The notes: generated by a model from the letters alone, not told the origin. Shown: positions 1 to 9,847, counted from the first letter of the stretch. The stretch: 64,000 nucleotides of DNA from an uncultured Gammaproteobacteria bacterium (GCA_947258795.1 CAMYJU010000004.1:1-64000), one strand, 5' to 3'. A program made the numbers and translations.

Positions 1-650
1 GAGCGCCTCGGATCTTGCCGCGCTGCTCGAGGTGACGGCGACGAACATCTACTACTGGCGCCGGCGCTTGCGTGAGCTCGACGGGAAGCCCAAAGCGCGC
101 GCCAGCGCTAGCCGGGTGCCCGGCCTGGTGCGTGTTGAGGTTCGATCGGGCGAGGAGGTCAAGAGGACCGAGCCCCGCTCTTCAAGCCTGGAGGTGCGCC
201 TTGCGCGCTCCCGCTCGATCATCGTGCCATCGGGTTTCGAGTCCACCGATCTCCGGGACCTCGTGACGGCGCTGGAAGCATGCTGACCTTCGCGGGTCAC
301 CGCATCTTCCTCGTCGCGGGTCCGACCGACATGCGCAAGTCGTTCAATGGTCTGAGTGGCATCGCCCGCGAGCGACTCAACGCAACGCCCTCCTCGCGTG
401 ATCTCTTCTTGTTCTGCAACAGAAACAGGAACCGTCTGAAAGTTCTGGTCTACGACGAATCGGGCGTGTGGGTGCTCGCGAAGAGACTCGACCGAGGCAC
501 GTTCACGTGGCCGACACTGCATGACGGCGAAGAGGCGGTGGAGTACCGAGAGGAAGAGCTTGCGCTGCTCCTCGGTGGTCTTGACGCAACGAAGTTGAAC
601 GCTCGACGTTGGCATCGACGATCGGACGAGTGCACGCTTCGACGAACGTC
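1..650 (+). mobile_element. IS66-family insertion sequence fragment (tnpA end, tnpB; no tnpC)
   Basis: Two overlapping genes match the accessory proteins of IS66-family elements in the usual order tnpA-tnpB. The large transposase gene tnpC, which should follow tnpB, is absent: the sequence turns into a host lipoprotein gene on the other strand at about 620-660. The first 60 bases contain 39 G+C by hand count, clearly richer than the host genes that follow. No terminal inverted repeat or target duplication can be identified, because the left end lies outside the window and the right end is missing. It is either a truncated insertion or an assembly join. Confidence 0.75.
2..286 (+). CDS. tnpA: IS66 accessory protein TnpA, 3' part
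   Basis: The reading frame is open from base 2, so the gene begins before the window and only the C-terminal 94 residues or so are visible. A helix-turn-helix-like end (LLEVTATNIYYWRRRL) precedes a basic linker and a short C-terminal domain, as in the small IS66 Orf1 proteins thought to bind element DNA. It overlaps tnpB by 7 bases, the usual coupled arrangement in this family. G+C is high compared with the rest of the window. Family assignment rests on the pattern and on the following tnpB. Confidence 0.7.
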   Translation, partial: SASDLAALLEVTATNIYYWRRRLRELDGKPKARASASRVPGLVRVEVRSGEEVKRTEPRSSSLEVRLARSRSIIVPSGFESTDLRDLVTALEAC

Positions 651-789
651 GGCGATCGCATCCTTGATATTTTCGAGCACAAAATCAAAATCGTCCTCAA
701 CAGAGCGCAGGATCGGCTTGGACTCCGGTACAGCAACTGCTGCCTTCTCGGCTTTCTGGGTCGCTGACTCCTGTTTCTGCTTATCATAA
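280..789 (+). CDS. tnpB: IS66 accessory protein TnpB, 3' end fused to foreign sequence
   Basis: Residues 1 to about 114 are a typical IS66 Orf2/TnpB: an N-terminal FLVAGPTDMRKSFNGL motif, the central LKVLVYDESGVWVLAKRL, and a C-terminal LLLGGLD followed by basic residues ending near ARRWHRR. TnpB proteins normally stop within a few residues of that point. Here the frame stays open to 789 by reading antisense through a host lipoprotein gene, so residues after about 115-125 are not part of the family. TnpB is a small protein needed for IS66 transposition, of unclear biochemical role. Without tnpC the element cannot move by itself. Confidence 0.7.
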   Translation: MLTFAGHRIFLVAGPTDMRKSFNGLSGIARERLNATPSSRDLFLFCNRNRNRLKVLVYDESGVWVLAKRLDRGTFTWPTLHDGEEAVEYREEELALLLGGLDATKLNARRWHRRSDECTLRRTSAIASLIFSSTKSKSSSTERRIGLDSGTATAAFSAFWVADSCFCLS

Positions 790-851
790 TCCTGATTGCA
801 GCTCGCACTCAGCAACAACAGAATGGCCAACCCGATTACACCTGTTCTCAT
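640..851 (-). pseudogene. Lipoprotein gene, 5' fragment cut by the IS66 join
   Basis: An ATG at 851 is preceded by a strong ribosome site (GGGAGGGGAGAAC on the minus strand). The product begins with a lipoprotein signal, MRTGVIGLAILLLLSASC, with the lipobox cysteine at residue 18, then a Gln/Lys/Glu-rich linker and the start of an acidic domain (VEDDFDFVLENIKDAIAD). After about 65 residues the frame enters GC-rich IS66 sequence and becomes antisense to tnpB, so the rest of the protein is lost or lies elsewhere. The function is unknown. An upstream start at 920 is possible but gives a non-signal N-terminus. Confidence 0.6.
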
Positions 852-990
852 GTTCTCCCCTCCCTTATCTAATATAATGTCTTTATACCACAGCCGCAGA
901 CCCGACTTAAACTTCCACATATAAGATCGAGTTATATCCCCGCTCTTTTTCTGCTATATCTTTGAACTTACAAATAATAAAGAGAACACC

Positions 991-3447
991 ATGCTGCGCC
1001 ACGAATTCCTGGGGCTGGACAAGGCCTCGATCAAGCGCTCACTGATCAAGCACCTCTCTTATACGATCGGCAAAGACGACCTGACCGCCAAACAACGCGA
1101 CTGGTTCTATTCGCTGGCCTATGCGGTACGGGACCGCCTGGCCGAACGCTGGATGGAGACCATGCGCAGTTATTACCGCGCCGATGCCAAGCGTGTCTAT
1201 TACCTGTCACTGGAATTCCTGATCGGTCGCAGCCTCAGCAACAGCCTGCTCAATCTCGGCATCCTGCAAGAGGCCCAGGAGGCGTTAACGGAGCTGGGGG
1301 TTGATTATGACCTGATCCGGGAACTGGAGAATGATGCCGCCCTGGGTAATGGTGGTCTCGGGCGCCTGGCCGCCTGTTTTCTGGACTCGATGGCCAGCCT
1401 GCGCCTGCCAGGCTACGGCTATGGCATACGTTATGAATACGGCATGTTTCATCAATGTATCGAGGACGGTATACAGGTAGAGCATCCGGACAACTGGTTA
1501 CGCTACGGCAACCCCTGGGAATTTCCCAGAGCCGAAGTTCTGTTTCCGATCAAGTTCTATGGAACGGATGTCAGTTACACGGATGAAAGCGGCGTCACCC
1601 GCCATCATTGGGTTGACACTGAAGAAGTCATGGCCATGGCCTATGACACACCGATACCGGGATACAACACCAATACGGTCAACAATATGCGCCTTTGGGC
1701 GGCCAAGGCAACGCGTGACTTTGACCTGGACTACTTCAATGTCGGCAACTATATCAAGGCCGTTGAGGACAAGAACCATTCGGAAAACCTGTCCAAGGTC
1801 CTGTACCCTGACGACACGACCTACATGGGGCGTGAGCTGCGACTCAAGCAACAGTATTTTTTCGTCAGCGCATCGCTACAGGATATCCTGTTCCGCTATA
1901 TGAAATTTCACAAGACACTGGACCAGTTTCCTGACAAGGTTGCAATACAGCTGAACGACACCCATCCGTCGATTGCGATACCCGAACTGATGCGCATATT
2001 GCTAGATATCCATCACCTGGAATGGGGCAAGGCCTGGGACCTGACCCGACGTACCTTTGCCTACACCAACCATACGCTGATGCCGGAAGCACTGGAGACC
2101 TGGCCGGTCAGCCTGATGCAGCAGGTGTTGCCCCGCCACCTGAATATTATCTATGCGATTAACCAGCGTTTTCTGGACGAGGTAAGACATCATTATCCCG
2201 GCGATATTTCATTGCTGCAACGCATGTCACTGATCGATGAAAGCGCAGGCCGCCGGGTGAGAATGTCCCACCTCGCCATAGTCGGCAGTCATACCGTCAA
2301 CGGTGTATCGGAAATCCACACCCAGCTCATGCGTGACACAATATTTTCGGACTTCAGCAAATGCTATCCGGACAAGATCATTAACCAGACCAACGGTATT
2401 ACACCGCGCCGCTGGCTGCATCAATGCAATCGCAACCTGTCCTCGCTGATCAGTGGGAAAATCGGTCGTGACTGGGTACTACAACTGGAGAAACTGAATA
2501 AACTGACCGGGCTGGCCAATGACCCCGGATTTCAGGAGGCCTTCAGCTCCGTCAAACGCGCCAACAAGCAGAAACTAGCCATATTGATCCGCATCCACCT
2601 GAACATGGAGGTCAATGTGGATTCCCTGTTCGATGTGCAGATCAAACGCATACACGAATACAAGCGCCAGTTACTGAACCTGATGCACGTGATCACGCTG
2701 TACAACCGCATCCGTCACGACAAGGCCGATGGCATGGTACCTCGCACTGTTATCTTCAGCGGCAAGGCGGCCCCCGGTTATGTCATGGCCAAGCTGGTGA
2801 TCAGGCTGATCCACGATGTCGCTGACACCATAAATAACGACCCGATTGTTGGTGACCGGCTCAAGCTGATCTTTATTCCGAATTATGACGTCAGTACGGC
2901 CTCTGACATCATACCGGCCGCCGAACTGTCGCAACAGATCTCGACCGCCGGTACCGAGGCATCGGGTACCGGCAACATGAAACTGGCACTGAATGGCGCG
3001 CTGACTATCGGAACCCTGGACGGGGCCAATATCGAAATACGCGAAAAGGTCGGTGATGACAATATCTTCATCTTCGGACTGAATGCGAAAGAAATATACG
3101 ACCTGAAACAAAACCATTACAAGCCGGGCGACTACTACCAAAGCGACCCGGAATTGCATGAAGTACTGGATATGATTAAAAACGGATATTTCTCACCGAC
3201 AGAGCCTGAACGCTATCACAGTATTATCAAGAACCTGCTCGACATGGGCGACCAGTACGTGTTGCTGGCCGACTATCGCAGTTATATCGATTGTCAGAAA
3301 CGGGTCGACGAGTTCTACCGGAATCCGGCTGACTGGAATCACAGCGCTATACTGAATGTGGCCAACATGGGTTATTTTTCCAGTGACCGGACCATTATGG
3401 AATACGCCCGGAAAATCTGGCACACCAGTCCCGTTGCGCACGAATAA
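991..3447 (+). CDS. glgP: Glycogen/starch/alpha-glucan phosphorylase
   Basis: The enzyme releases glucose-1-phosphate from alpha-1,4-glucans using phosphate and pyridoxal phosphate. At 818 residues it has the usual family length. Visible motifs are NGGLGRLAACFLDSMA near residue 115, RYEYGMF, QLNDTHPSIAIPELMR, TNHTLMPEALE, VQIKRIHEYKRQLLN, and the cofactor site GTGNMKLALNGALTIGTLDG with the PLP-binding lysine at about residue 664. The start at 991 follows an AAAGAGA ribosome site. No other glycogen genes (glgA, glgB, glgC) lie nearby, so the gene is isolated; it is transcribed towards the convergent cyclic-di-GMP gene that ends 22 bases on. Confidence 0.96.
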   Translation: MLRHEFLGLDKASIKRSLIKHLSYTIGKDDLTAKQRDWFYSLAYAVRDRLAERWMETMRSYYRADAKRVYYLSLEFLIGRSLSNSLLNLGILQEAQEALTELGVDYDLIRELENDAALGNGGLGRLAACFLDSMASLRLPGYGYGIRYEYGMFHQCIEDGIQVEHPDNWLRYGNPWEFPRAEVLFPIKFYGTDVSYTDESGVTRHHWVDTEEVMAMAYDTPIPGYNTNTVNNMRLWAAKATRDFDLDYFNVGNYIKAVEDKNHSENLSKVLYPDDTTYMGRELRLKQQYFFVSASLQDILFRYMKFHKTLDQFPDKVAIQLNDTHPSIAIPELMRILLDIHHLEWGKAWDLTRRTFAYTNHTLMPEALETWPVSLMQQVLPRHLNIIYAINQRFLDEVRHHYPGDISLLQRMSLIDESAGRRVRMSHLAIVGSHTVNGVSEIHTQLMRDTIFSDFSKCYPDKIINQTNGITPRRWLHQCNRNLSSLISGKIGRDWVLQLEKLNKLTGLANDPGFQEAFSSVKRANKQKLAILIRIHLNMEVNVDSLFDVQIKRIHEYKRQLLNLMHVITLYNRIRHDKADGMVPRTVIFSGKAAPGYVMAKLVIRLIHDVADTINNDPIVGDRLKLIFIPNYDVSTASDIIPAAELSQQISTAGTEASGTGNMKLALNGALTIGTLDGANIEIREKVGDDNIFIFGLNAKEIYDLKQNHYKPGDYYQSDPELHEVLDMIKNGYFSPTEPERYHSIIKNLLDMGDQYVLLADYRSYIDCQKRVDEFYRNPADWNHSAILNVANMGYFSSDRTIMEYARKIWHTSPVAHE

Positions 3448-3469
3448 AGCCGGCTGGATTCAGCGTAAA

Positions 3470-6283
3470 TCAGCTCGCCGATTTCAGGTCATGGGCCAGC
3501 GGCATCAGTTCATCGAGTGGCTGCGGTTTGGCAATACCGTAGCCCTGTACATAATCAACGCCGATATCTTTCAGTATTCCGTGGATGTGCTCGTTTTCAA
3601 CAAATTCTGCAATACTCTTGATACCCATCACGCCCGCTAGTTGGTGAATGGACTTTACTATCTCCCGGTCTATTGGATCGTCGACAATATCCCGCACAAA
3701 CGCGCCATCAATTTTCAGATAATCAACCGGCATGTTTTTCAGATAAGCGAACGAGCTCAGCCCGCTGCCGAAGTCATCCAGCGCAAACCGTACACCCAGT
3801 AATTTGAGTCGCTCAATAAAGTTTATTGCTGTGGCAAAGTTGGCGATTGCCGAGGTTTCGGTGATCTCGAAACAGATGGAGCCGGATTGAAGTTCACATT
3901 CACTGACCATTTTCTCCACCTGCGTGCAGAAGTCCTCACTACCGAGTGAATTGCCCGATATATTAATGGATATCATCTCAAAATAAGCATGGCCGGCAAT
4001 GGCAAGCTGAGCAGTCAACCACACAAGTGTTTCCCTGATCACCCACAGGTCCAGGGTCGGCATCAGATCATAGCGCTCTGCTGCAGGCAGAAACAGCCCG
4101 GGCGGTATCAGCTTGCCATCGATGTCTTTCATACGCACCAGAATCTCGCCATGCATACCAACACCGTGGATATCAGCGCTAGGACTGATCGTCTGAAAGT
4201 ACAGAACCAGGTCATCACGTTCTATCGCCTGGATAATCTCGGTGACCAGCTGGATCTCGTTATGCCGGCGGCCTGACTCACTGTCCTTGCGATGATAGAC
4301 ATGCACGCAATTGCGACCCAGGTCCTTGGCCGCATAACAGGCGATATCAGCGGCACTCATAATATCGCTGACGCTCTCGCTCTCTTCATTGATTTCGACA
4401 ATGCCGATACTTGCGCCGACATCAAATATCTTGTTCTCCCAGGAGAAGCGGCTTTCCTTGACATAAAGCCTGATCGCATCCGCTAGCTCAATCGCCTGAT
4501 CTACCGAACAGTTTTCCAGCAGCACCCCGAACTCATCGCCACCCAGCCGCGCCACCACGTCGGATTCCCTGAGCATGCCCGGTATCCCTTCCGCGAGACG
4601 TTTTAGCAAAGCATCCCCCGCCACATGGCCACAGGTATCGTTTACCACCTTGAACTGGTCAAGATCGATGTAGAACACACAGGATTTCGTATTCGTGGCC
4701 CGTGCGGTGCGCAAAGCCATTTGCAGTATGGTTTCGAATTCTCCACGATTCAGCAACTTGGTCAGCGAATCGTGTGTCGCCTGGTAACCGAGTCGCTCTG
4801 TCAGTTGCAACTGCTCGGTGACATCACGGAACACGATGACATAGCCCAACTCCTTACCGTCAATGCCGAGTATCGGCGTACGCGAGCTTTGTATGTGAAA
4901 ACGGGCTCCATCACGCCGGAACAGTTGCTGGCTGCCGACAACATTATGAAACCAGTCCTTGTCATATTCGCGGCGGTTGTGACCATGGTCGGGGTTTTGT
5001 ATAACCCTGAACACTTCCGTCAATGGATGGCAGTGTGATTCGAATACGTCCCAACCGGTTAATTCCTCGGCGACCGGGTTCAGGTACAGCACTTGACCTT
5101 CGTTATTAGTTGTAATCACACCATCGGCGATTGCATCCAGCGTTATCTGTGCACGCTCCTTTTCTTCCAGCAAGGCATATTCCATTGCCTTTCTCGAACT
5201 GATATCCAGCAGGTAGCCATCGTAATGTGTCAAACGTCCCTGATCGTCGTAGACAGGAATAGTGTAATCGTAAACCCAGCATTCTGTACCATCATGCAGG
5301 CGTATACGGTAATCCTGCTCTAGCACATGTATACCGCTTTCATTGGAATGATTGAATTCCGAATTCCTTACCCGTTCACGGTCCTGGTCACTGATCAGAC
5401 TTTCAAATGAGACACCTTCATTCATTAACTGCTCGGCGTCATAACCAAATTGCCGAACGGCACTGGATATATACTCGATCGGCCAGCCCGGTTCGGCAAA
5501 ACTGCGGTAGACCACGACGGGTCCGTCATAGAACAGACGCCGCTCGCGCTTCAGGTTATCGATTGCCTCTTGTTTGCCGGCGATCTCCCAGCCCAGCTTT
5601 TCATTAGTGTCCGTGAGCTGACTGACCAGGCTCCGCTTGTCCAGACCCAGCCTTAATGAGCGTTTGACCGTGCGATGGTAATTGCTGGCGATATAGCTCA
5701 TTGCCAAGAAGTAGACCACCAGCAGCCATCCCAATGTCTGGTAAGCCGATGTCGCAGTCAACACCAGCCAGACCGATACCGGGATCAGTGCGGCCAGCTG
5801 GAATGCGAGATAGGTGCGTAATACCACAGCATAGGTATTCGCACCGGCAGACACACCGGCCAGTGAAAAGAATACTATCGCCTGATAGTGTAATGGCCAT
5901 GATGCATCTAGCATCAGCATGCTGGATGCCCATAGCAGACCACTGATGAAATTACATAGAGAAAAGCCAAGCACCCAGTTGGTGGCCGGTTGCACCTGCT
6001 TGTCCTTTTTATTATAGGCCAACACCAGTGCAACCCGGCATATGGTTACCATCAGGATGGCCCCCCACCACAGCATTAAATACTGTATCGGAGCCACATT
6101 CCATAACACACCCAACAGCACCGTAGCGACAATGAACGCAGCCGTGATCGAAGGTATGGCCTGAGAGAACAGCAGTGCAGTCTGCTCGGCAAGCAGCTCA
6201 TCCCCTGATTCTGATGTCCTATACGCATCATGCTGGGCGGCCGCGCGTACTGTTGACTGTCTAGACAACGAGAAATCTCCCAA
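3470..6283 (-). CDS. Membrane PAS-PAS-GGDEF-EAL cyclic-di-GMP protein
   Basis: A 937-residue hybrid that could make and/or degrade cyclic-di-GMP at the inner membrane. About 40-205 is a multi-pass membrane sensor with roughly six hydrophobic segments, followed by a PAS domain (about 245-365), a second PAS domain (about 375-490), a GGDEF domain (about 500-665) and an EAL domain (about 680-930). The diguanylate cyclase motif GGDEF is intact at about 581-585, with an RESD inhibitory-site motif five residues upstream. In the phosphodiesterase half the signature reads EIL rather than EAL, but other metal and catalytic positions are kept (NISG, EITET, DDFGSG, LKID, EFVE, QGY). It is probably monocistronic. 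The ligand sensed is unknown. Confidence 0.9.
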   Translation of the reverse strand: MGDFSLSRQSTVRAAAQHDAYRTSESGDELLAEQTALLFSQAIPSITAAFIVATVLLGVLWNVAPIQYLMLWWGAILMVTICRVALVLAYNKKDKQVQPATNWVLGFSLCNFISGLLWASSMLMLDASWPLHYQAIVFFSLAGVSAGANTYAVVLRTYLAFQLAALIPVSVWLVLTATSAYQTLGWLLVVYFLAMSYIASNYHRTVKRSLRLGLDKRSLVSQLTDTNEKLGWEIAGKQEAIDNLKRERRLFYDGPVVVYRSFAEPGWPIEYISSAVRQFGYDAEQLMNEGVSFESLISDQDRERVRNSEFNHSNESGIHVLEQDYRIRLHDGTECWVYDYTIPVYDDQGRLTHYDGYLLDISSRKAMEYALLEEKERAQITLDAIADGVITTNNEGQVLYLNPVAEELTGWDVFESHCHPLTEVFRVIQNPDHGHNRREYDKDWFHNVVGSQQLFRRDGARFHIQSSRTPILGIDGKELGYVIVFRDVTEQLQLTERLGYQATHDSLTKLLNRGEFETILQMALRTARATNTKSCVFYIDLDQFKVVNDTCGHVAGDALLKRLAEGIPGMLRESDVVARLGGDEFGVLLENCSVDQAIELADAIRLYVKESRFSWENKIFDVGASIGIVEINEESESVSDIMSAADIACYAAKDLGRNCVHVYHRKDSESGRRHNEIQLVTEIIQAIERDDLVLYFQTISPSADIHGVGMHGEILVRMKDIDGKLIPPGLFLPAAERYDLMPTLDLWVIRETLVWLTAQLAIAGHAYFEMISINISGNSLGSEDFCTQVEKMVSECELQSGSICFEITETSAIANFATAINFIERLKLLGVRFALDDFGSGLSSFAYLKNMPVDYLKIDGAFVRDIVDDPIDREIVKSIHQLAGVMGIKSIAEFVENEHIHGILKDIGVDYVQGYGIAKPQPLDELMPLAHDLKSAS

Positions 6284-6414
6284 AAAACCAGTAAACCCGT
6301 ATACCGGTTAGCGGCCATACTGGTGCGGATCCTTAATCAGAAATGCGAACCCGATAATATTAGTTTTATCTTATTGATTTTTATATTAATTTATTTTTAC
6401 AGGGACTTGGCAAT
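6284..6414. other. Intergenic, AT-rich, between the GGDEF-EAL gene and the rho terminator
   Basis: This stretch lies upstream of the minus-strand GGDEF-EAL gene and downstream of rho. It is AT-rich around 6350-6410, as expected for a promoter region, but no convincing -35/-10 pair was assigned. Confidence 0.4.
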
Positions 6415-6450
6415 AAAAAAGCGGGCGAGCCTGACTAAGGCTCACCCGCT
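6415..6450 (-). terminator. Rho-independent terminator after rho
   Basis: Arms at 6421-6431 and 6439-6449 form an 11-pair GC-rich stem with a 7-base loop, followed on the minus strand by six T residues. One pair is a U-G wobble when read on the minus strand but a C-A mismatch on the plus strand, which fits use by the minus-strand rho transcript that ends about 40 bases upstream. Confidence 0.85.
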
Positions 6451-6486
6451 TTCGGAGGCCTGCCGCACAGGCAGATATCAGCAGGT

Positions 6487-7743
6487 TTAGCGCTTCATGG
6501 AATCGAAGAACTGGTTATTGGTCTTGGTGTCCTTGAGCTTGTCGAGCAGGAACTCCATCGCCGCGAGCTCATCCATCGGATGCAACAGCTTGCGCAAGAT
6601 CCACATCTTCTGCAGCTCGGCCGGATCGGTAAGTTTTTCTTCGCGACGTGTGCCGGAACGATTGATGTTGATCGATGGATAGACACGCTTCTCGGCGATA
6701 CGCCTGTCCAGATGCAGTTCCATGTTACCGGTACCCTTGAATTCCTCGTAGATCACGTCGTCCATACGCGAACCGGTCTCGATCAGCGCGGTGGCCAGTA
6801 TGGTCAGGCTGCCACCCTCCTCGATATTGCGCGCAGCACCGAAGAAACGCTTCGGGCGGTGTAACGCATTGGCATCGACACCACCGGTCAGTACCTTGCC
6901 GGATGACGGGATCACGGTGTTATAGGCACGTGCCAGCCGGGTAATCGAATCCAGTAATATCACCACGTCACGTTTGTGTTCAACCAGTCGCTTGGCCTTC
7001 TCAATGACCATTTCGGCCACCTGCACGTGGCGACTGGCCGGCTCGTCAAATGTACTCGATACCACTTCACCGCGTACCGAGCGCGCCATTTCGGTCACTT
7101 CTTCAGGGCGCTCATCGATCAGTAAAACAATCAGGTAACATTCAGGATGGTTAGTGGTTATAGACTGGGCAATATTTTGCAGCATCATGGTCTTGCCGGC
7201 CTTTGGTGGTGACACGATCAGGCCACGCTGTCCCTTGCCCACAGGGGATACCAGGTCGATAATACGTGCTGTCAGATCCTCGGTGCTGCCGTTACCCAGC
7301 TCCATTTTCAGCCGCTCATTCGCGAACAGCGGCGTCAGATTCGAGAACAGTATCTTGCGCTTGGCGTTCTCGGGTGAATCGAAGTTGATCTCGTTGACCT
7401 TGAGCAGTGCGAAGTAACGCTCGCCTTCCTTCGGAGGGCGAATCTTTCCGGAAACCGTATCACCGGTACGAAGATTAAAACGCCTTATCTGGCTGGGTGA
7501 TACATAGATATCGTCAGGACCTGCCAGGTAGGAGCTGTCGGCTGAGCGCAGAAAGCCGAAACCATCCTGCAGAATTTCGAGTACACCGCCACCAAATATA
7601 TCCTCACCGCCCTTGGCATGCGCCTTGAGTATGGCGAAAATCACATCCTGCTTGCGGGAACGGGCCATGCCTTCCAGCTTCACAGACGTGGCAATCTCAA
7701 GTAGTTCGGCTACGGTTTTTTGTTTAAGTTCAGTCAGATTCAT
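6487..7743 (-). CDS. rho: Transcription termination factor Rho
   Basis: Rho is a hexameric RNA-dependent ATPase that unwinds nascent RNA and ends transcription. From the ATG at 7743 the protein is 418 residues, essentially the E. coli length. It begins [18 protein letters not shown] (Rho N domain), continues with the cold-shock-like RNA-binding domain ([21 protein letters not shown]) and the ATPase core with the Walker A motif [23 protein letters not shown] and GGVDANAL. An upstream in-frame start at 7791 would add 16 unconserved residues and is rejected. The gene lies downstream of trxA on the same strand, a conserved gammaproteobacterial order, and ends in a strong terminator. Confidence 0.97.
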   Translation of the reverse strand: MNLTELKQKTVAELLEIATSVKLEGMARSRKQDVIFAILKAHAKGGEDIFGGGVLEILQDGFGFLRSADSSYLAGPDDIYVSPSQIRRFNLRTGDTVSGKIRPPKEGERYFALLKVNEINFDSPENAKRKILFSNLTPLFANERLKMELGNGSTEDLTARIIDLVSPVGKGQRGLIVSPPKAGKTMMLQNIAQSITTNHPECYLIVLLIDERPEEVTEMARSVRGEVVSSTFDEPASRHVQVAEMVIEKAKRLVEHKRDVVILLDSITRLARAYNTVIPSSGKVLTGGVDANALHRPKRFFGAARNIEEGGSLTILATALIETGSRMDDVIYEEFKGTGNMELHLDRRIAEKRVYPSININRSGTRREEKLTDPAELQKMWILRKLLHPMDELAAMEFLLDKLKDTKTNNQFFDSMKR

Positions 7744-7896
7744 GATTTGAAATACACAGTTTGAGTTTTGATTGTTGGAAAAGCACTGCACGGCCCGGAC
7801 GGGCCAACATTATTTTCTACGAGGAATTAGATGATTCGGCGTACTAATAATGAATTTTGATTTAGTAGGCAAATACTAGCATGCAATACTGAAAGC

Positions 7897-7917
7897 GTCC
7901 AGACCCCGGGGCTGGAC
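7897..7917 (-). other. GC-rich palindrome between trxA and rho
   Basis: GTCCAG at 7897-7902 and CTGGAC at 7912-7917 enclose CCCC/GGGG, giving a compact stem just after the trxA stop codon. On the minus strand only a short TTT within GCTTTC follows, so it is not a standard intrinsic terminator. It could attenuate read-through into rho or protect the trxA mRNA end; this is inference. Confidence 0.35.
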
Positions 7918-7926
7918 ACCGGAATC

Positions 7927-8253
7927 TCAGATATTGCTGTCGATAAATGCAGTCAGTTGTGATTTTGATACAGCACCGACCTTGGTTGCCTCAACATTGC
8001 CATCCTTGAAAAGCATCAGAGTCGGTATGCCACGTATACCAAATTTCGGTGGTGTCCCCGGGTTATCATCGATGTTCAGCTTGGCTACCTTGATTCGGCC
8101 GTCATATTCCCTGGAAATCTCATCCAGTATCGGCGCGATCATCTTGCATGGACCACACCATTCGGCCCAGTAATCCACCAGTACCGGTTTATCTGATTTG
8201 AACACTTCCTCATCAAAAGAGTCATCCGTCAGATACACAATATTTTCGCTCAC
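7927..8253 (-). CDS. trxA: Thioredoxin 1
   Basis: Cytoplasmic dithiol-disulfide oxidoreductase of 108 residues. The active site WCGPC has its cysteines at 33 and 36, and the cis-proline loop GIPTL is present near residue 77, so it should be catalytically competent. The start is a GTG at 8253, supported by an AGGAGG ribosome site 8 bases upstream and by alignment of [12 protein letters not shown] with known thioredoxin N-termini. It lies upstream of rho on the same strand and divergent to rhlB, matching the rhlB-trxA-rho neighbourhood of enterobacteria. Confidence 0.97.
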   Translation of the reverse strand: MSENIVYLTDDSFDEEVFKSDKPVLVDYWAEWCGPCKMIAPILDEISREYDGRIKVAKLNIDDNPGTPPKFGIRGIPTLMLFKDGNVEATKVGAVSKSQLTAFIDSNI

Positions 8254-8555
8254 GCTAGAAGCCTCCTAAATGCACTGTTTCCGGTATTTCCATTCCGGTA
8301 TACCGGGCATCATAATGATCATGATTTGCCGGAACCATCCGTTTGACTGCATGAGATCCGCACCGGAAACATCAAGGCAGGGCGGAGAAAAACGGCGTGG
8401 ACGGACACTAGGGCTGATCAGCTATCATGGTGTGCCCATTTGATCTGAAACCGCGACAGATTGCAAGTCAAACATAGCTGTCCGGGAGGGTATGGTTTCC
8501 GGCATTTTGGCGAATACTGCCTTCCGGGGCCAAATTGTTGTATTCTGTGCATCCT
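8254..8555. promoter_or_regulatory. Divergent intergenic region trxA/rhlB
   Basis: About 300 bases separate the GTG of trxA from the ATG of rhlB and must hold both promoters. I see no gene here and could not assign -35/-10 boxes with confidence. Confidence 0.4.
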
Positions 8556-9845
8556 ATGAGTATGAAACATCTATCTGAACAACGGTTTTCTGACTTTGAA
8601 TTCTCCGATGCCCTGCAACAGGGCATACGGGATGCCGGATTCGAATTTTGCACACCCATCCAGGCCGACACGCTGCCCATTGCCATGACTGGCAAGGATG
8701 TCGCGGGCCAGGCACAGACCGGCACCGGGAAATCAGCCGCTTTCCTGCTGGCCGCCCTGCACCACCTGGAAACGCATCCACCTGACCCTGAGCGCAAACC
8801 GACCCAGCCGCGCGTCCTGGTACTGGCGCCAACACGTGAGCTGGCCATACAAATCCATGATGACGCCGAGGTGCTGGCCAGGCATACCGGTTTCAAACTT
8901 TCACTGGTATACGGTGGCACCGGTTATGAGAGCCAGCGACAACAGCTGGAACAGGGCACGGACGTCCTGATCGGCACACCCGGCCGGATTATCGACTATT
9001 TCAAACAACATATATTCGATCTCAAGGCCATACAGGTCATGGTGCTGGACGAGGCGGACCGCATGTTTGACCTGGGGTTTATCAAGGATATTCGTTATTT
9101 GTTACGACGCATGCCCAGCCCCGACAAGCGCCTGAATATGCTGTTTTCCGCAACCCTGTCCTACCGCGTCACCGAACTGGCCTACGACCATATGAACAAC
9201 CCGGAAATGGTCCAGATCGAGCCGGACAAGGTAACAGCCGATCGCGTATCGCAACAAATCTACTACGCCGCCAACCACGAAAAGATCCCGCTATTACTGG
9301 GTCTGCTCAATCATATGGACCCGAAACGCACGATTGTGTTCGTCAATACCAAGCGTGCTGCCGAAAGGATCTGGGGCTACCTGAAAACCAATGGTTATGA
9401 TGCCGCGGTATTGTCCGGCGACGTCCCGCAGAAAAAACGTATCAGCCTGCTAAAGCAGTTTCAGAGTGGAGAGTTACCAGTACTGGTTGCGACCGATGTC
9501 GCGGCGCGCGGCCTGCATATCCCGGATGTCAGTCATGTATTCAACTTTGACCTGCCCCAGGATGCCGAGGACTACGTCCATCGTATCGGCCGTACTGCCC
9601 GCGCCGGCGCCAGCGGTGACGCCATCAGTTTTGCGTGTGAGGACTATTCTTATTCCCTGCCCGAAATAGAAGAATATATCGGCCATAAAATAGAATCTGC
9701 CGCAGTTGATAGCGAGATACTGGTCAGCGACCCGAAGCCACCCGAACGGATCAAGCGTAGGCGGCCATCCGGCTCAACCAAAGGCAACAAGGGGCGACCC
9801 CGACAAGGCGGTGGCCACAAGCACAGACATAAAAAACCCGATTGA
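8556..9845 (+). CDS. rhlB: ATP-dependent RNA helicase RhlB
   Basis: DEAD-box helicase, in E. coli the RNA-unwinding partner of RNase E in the degradosome. The 429-residue protein begins MSMKHLSEQRFSDFEF, matching the RhlB N-terminus (Q motif CTPIQADTLP, Walker A AQTGTGKS, PTRELA, TPGR, DEAD in VLDEADRMFDLGFIKDIR, SAT, ARGLHIPDVSHVFN, HRIGRTARAG). It ends in a basic, Gly/Lys/Arg-rich tail. The ATG at 8556 is chosen over upstream TTG codons because of this N-terminal match; there is no strong ribosome site. Its position beside trxA-rho supports RhlB over other DEAD-box families. The next gene starts 2 bases after its stop. Confidence 0.93.
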   Translation: MSMKHLSEQRFSDFEFSDALQQGIRDAGFEFCTPIQADTLPIAMTGKDVAGQAQTGTGKSAAFLLAALHHLETHPPDPERKPTQPRVLVLAPTRELAIQIHDDAEVLARHTGFKLSLVYGGTGYESQRQQLEQGTDVLIGTPGRIIDYFKQHIFDLKAIQVMVLDEADRMFDLGFIKDIRYLLRRMPSPDKRLNMLFSATLSYRVTELAYDHMNNPEMVQIEPDKVTADRVSQQIYYAANHEKIPLLLGLLNHMDPKRTIVFVNTKRAAERIWGYLKTNGYDAAVLSGDVPQKKRISLLKQFQSGELPVLVATDVAARGLHIPDVSHVFNFDLPQDAEDYVHRIGRTARAGASGDAISFACEDYSYSLPEIEEYIGHKIESAAVDSEILVSDPKPPERIKRRRPSGSTKGNKGRPRQGGGHKHRHKKPD

Positions 9846-9847
9846 TC

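Noticed and set aside
450-920. Single 156-residue minus-strand gene spanning the IS66 join
   Set aside because: Only the first part after the ATG at 851 looks like a real lipoprotein. The rest is antisense to tnpB.
2671-3159. 162-residue minus-strand frame inside glgP
   Set aside because: It is a shadow of a well-supported phosphorylase reading frame, with no motif or ribosome site.
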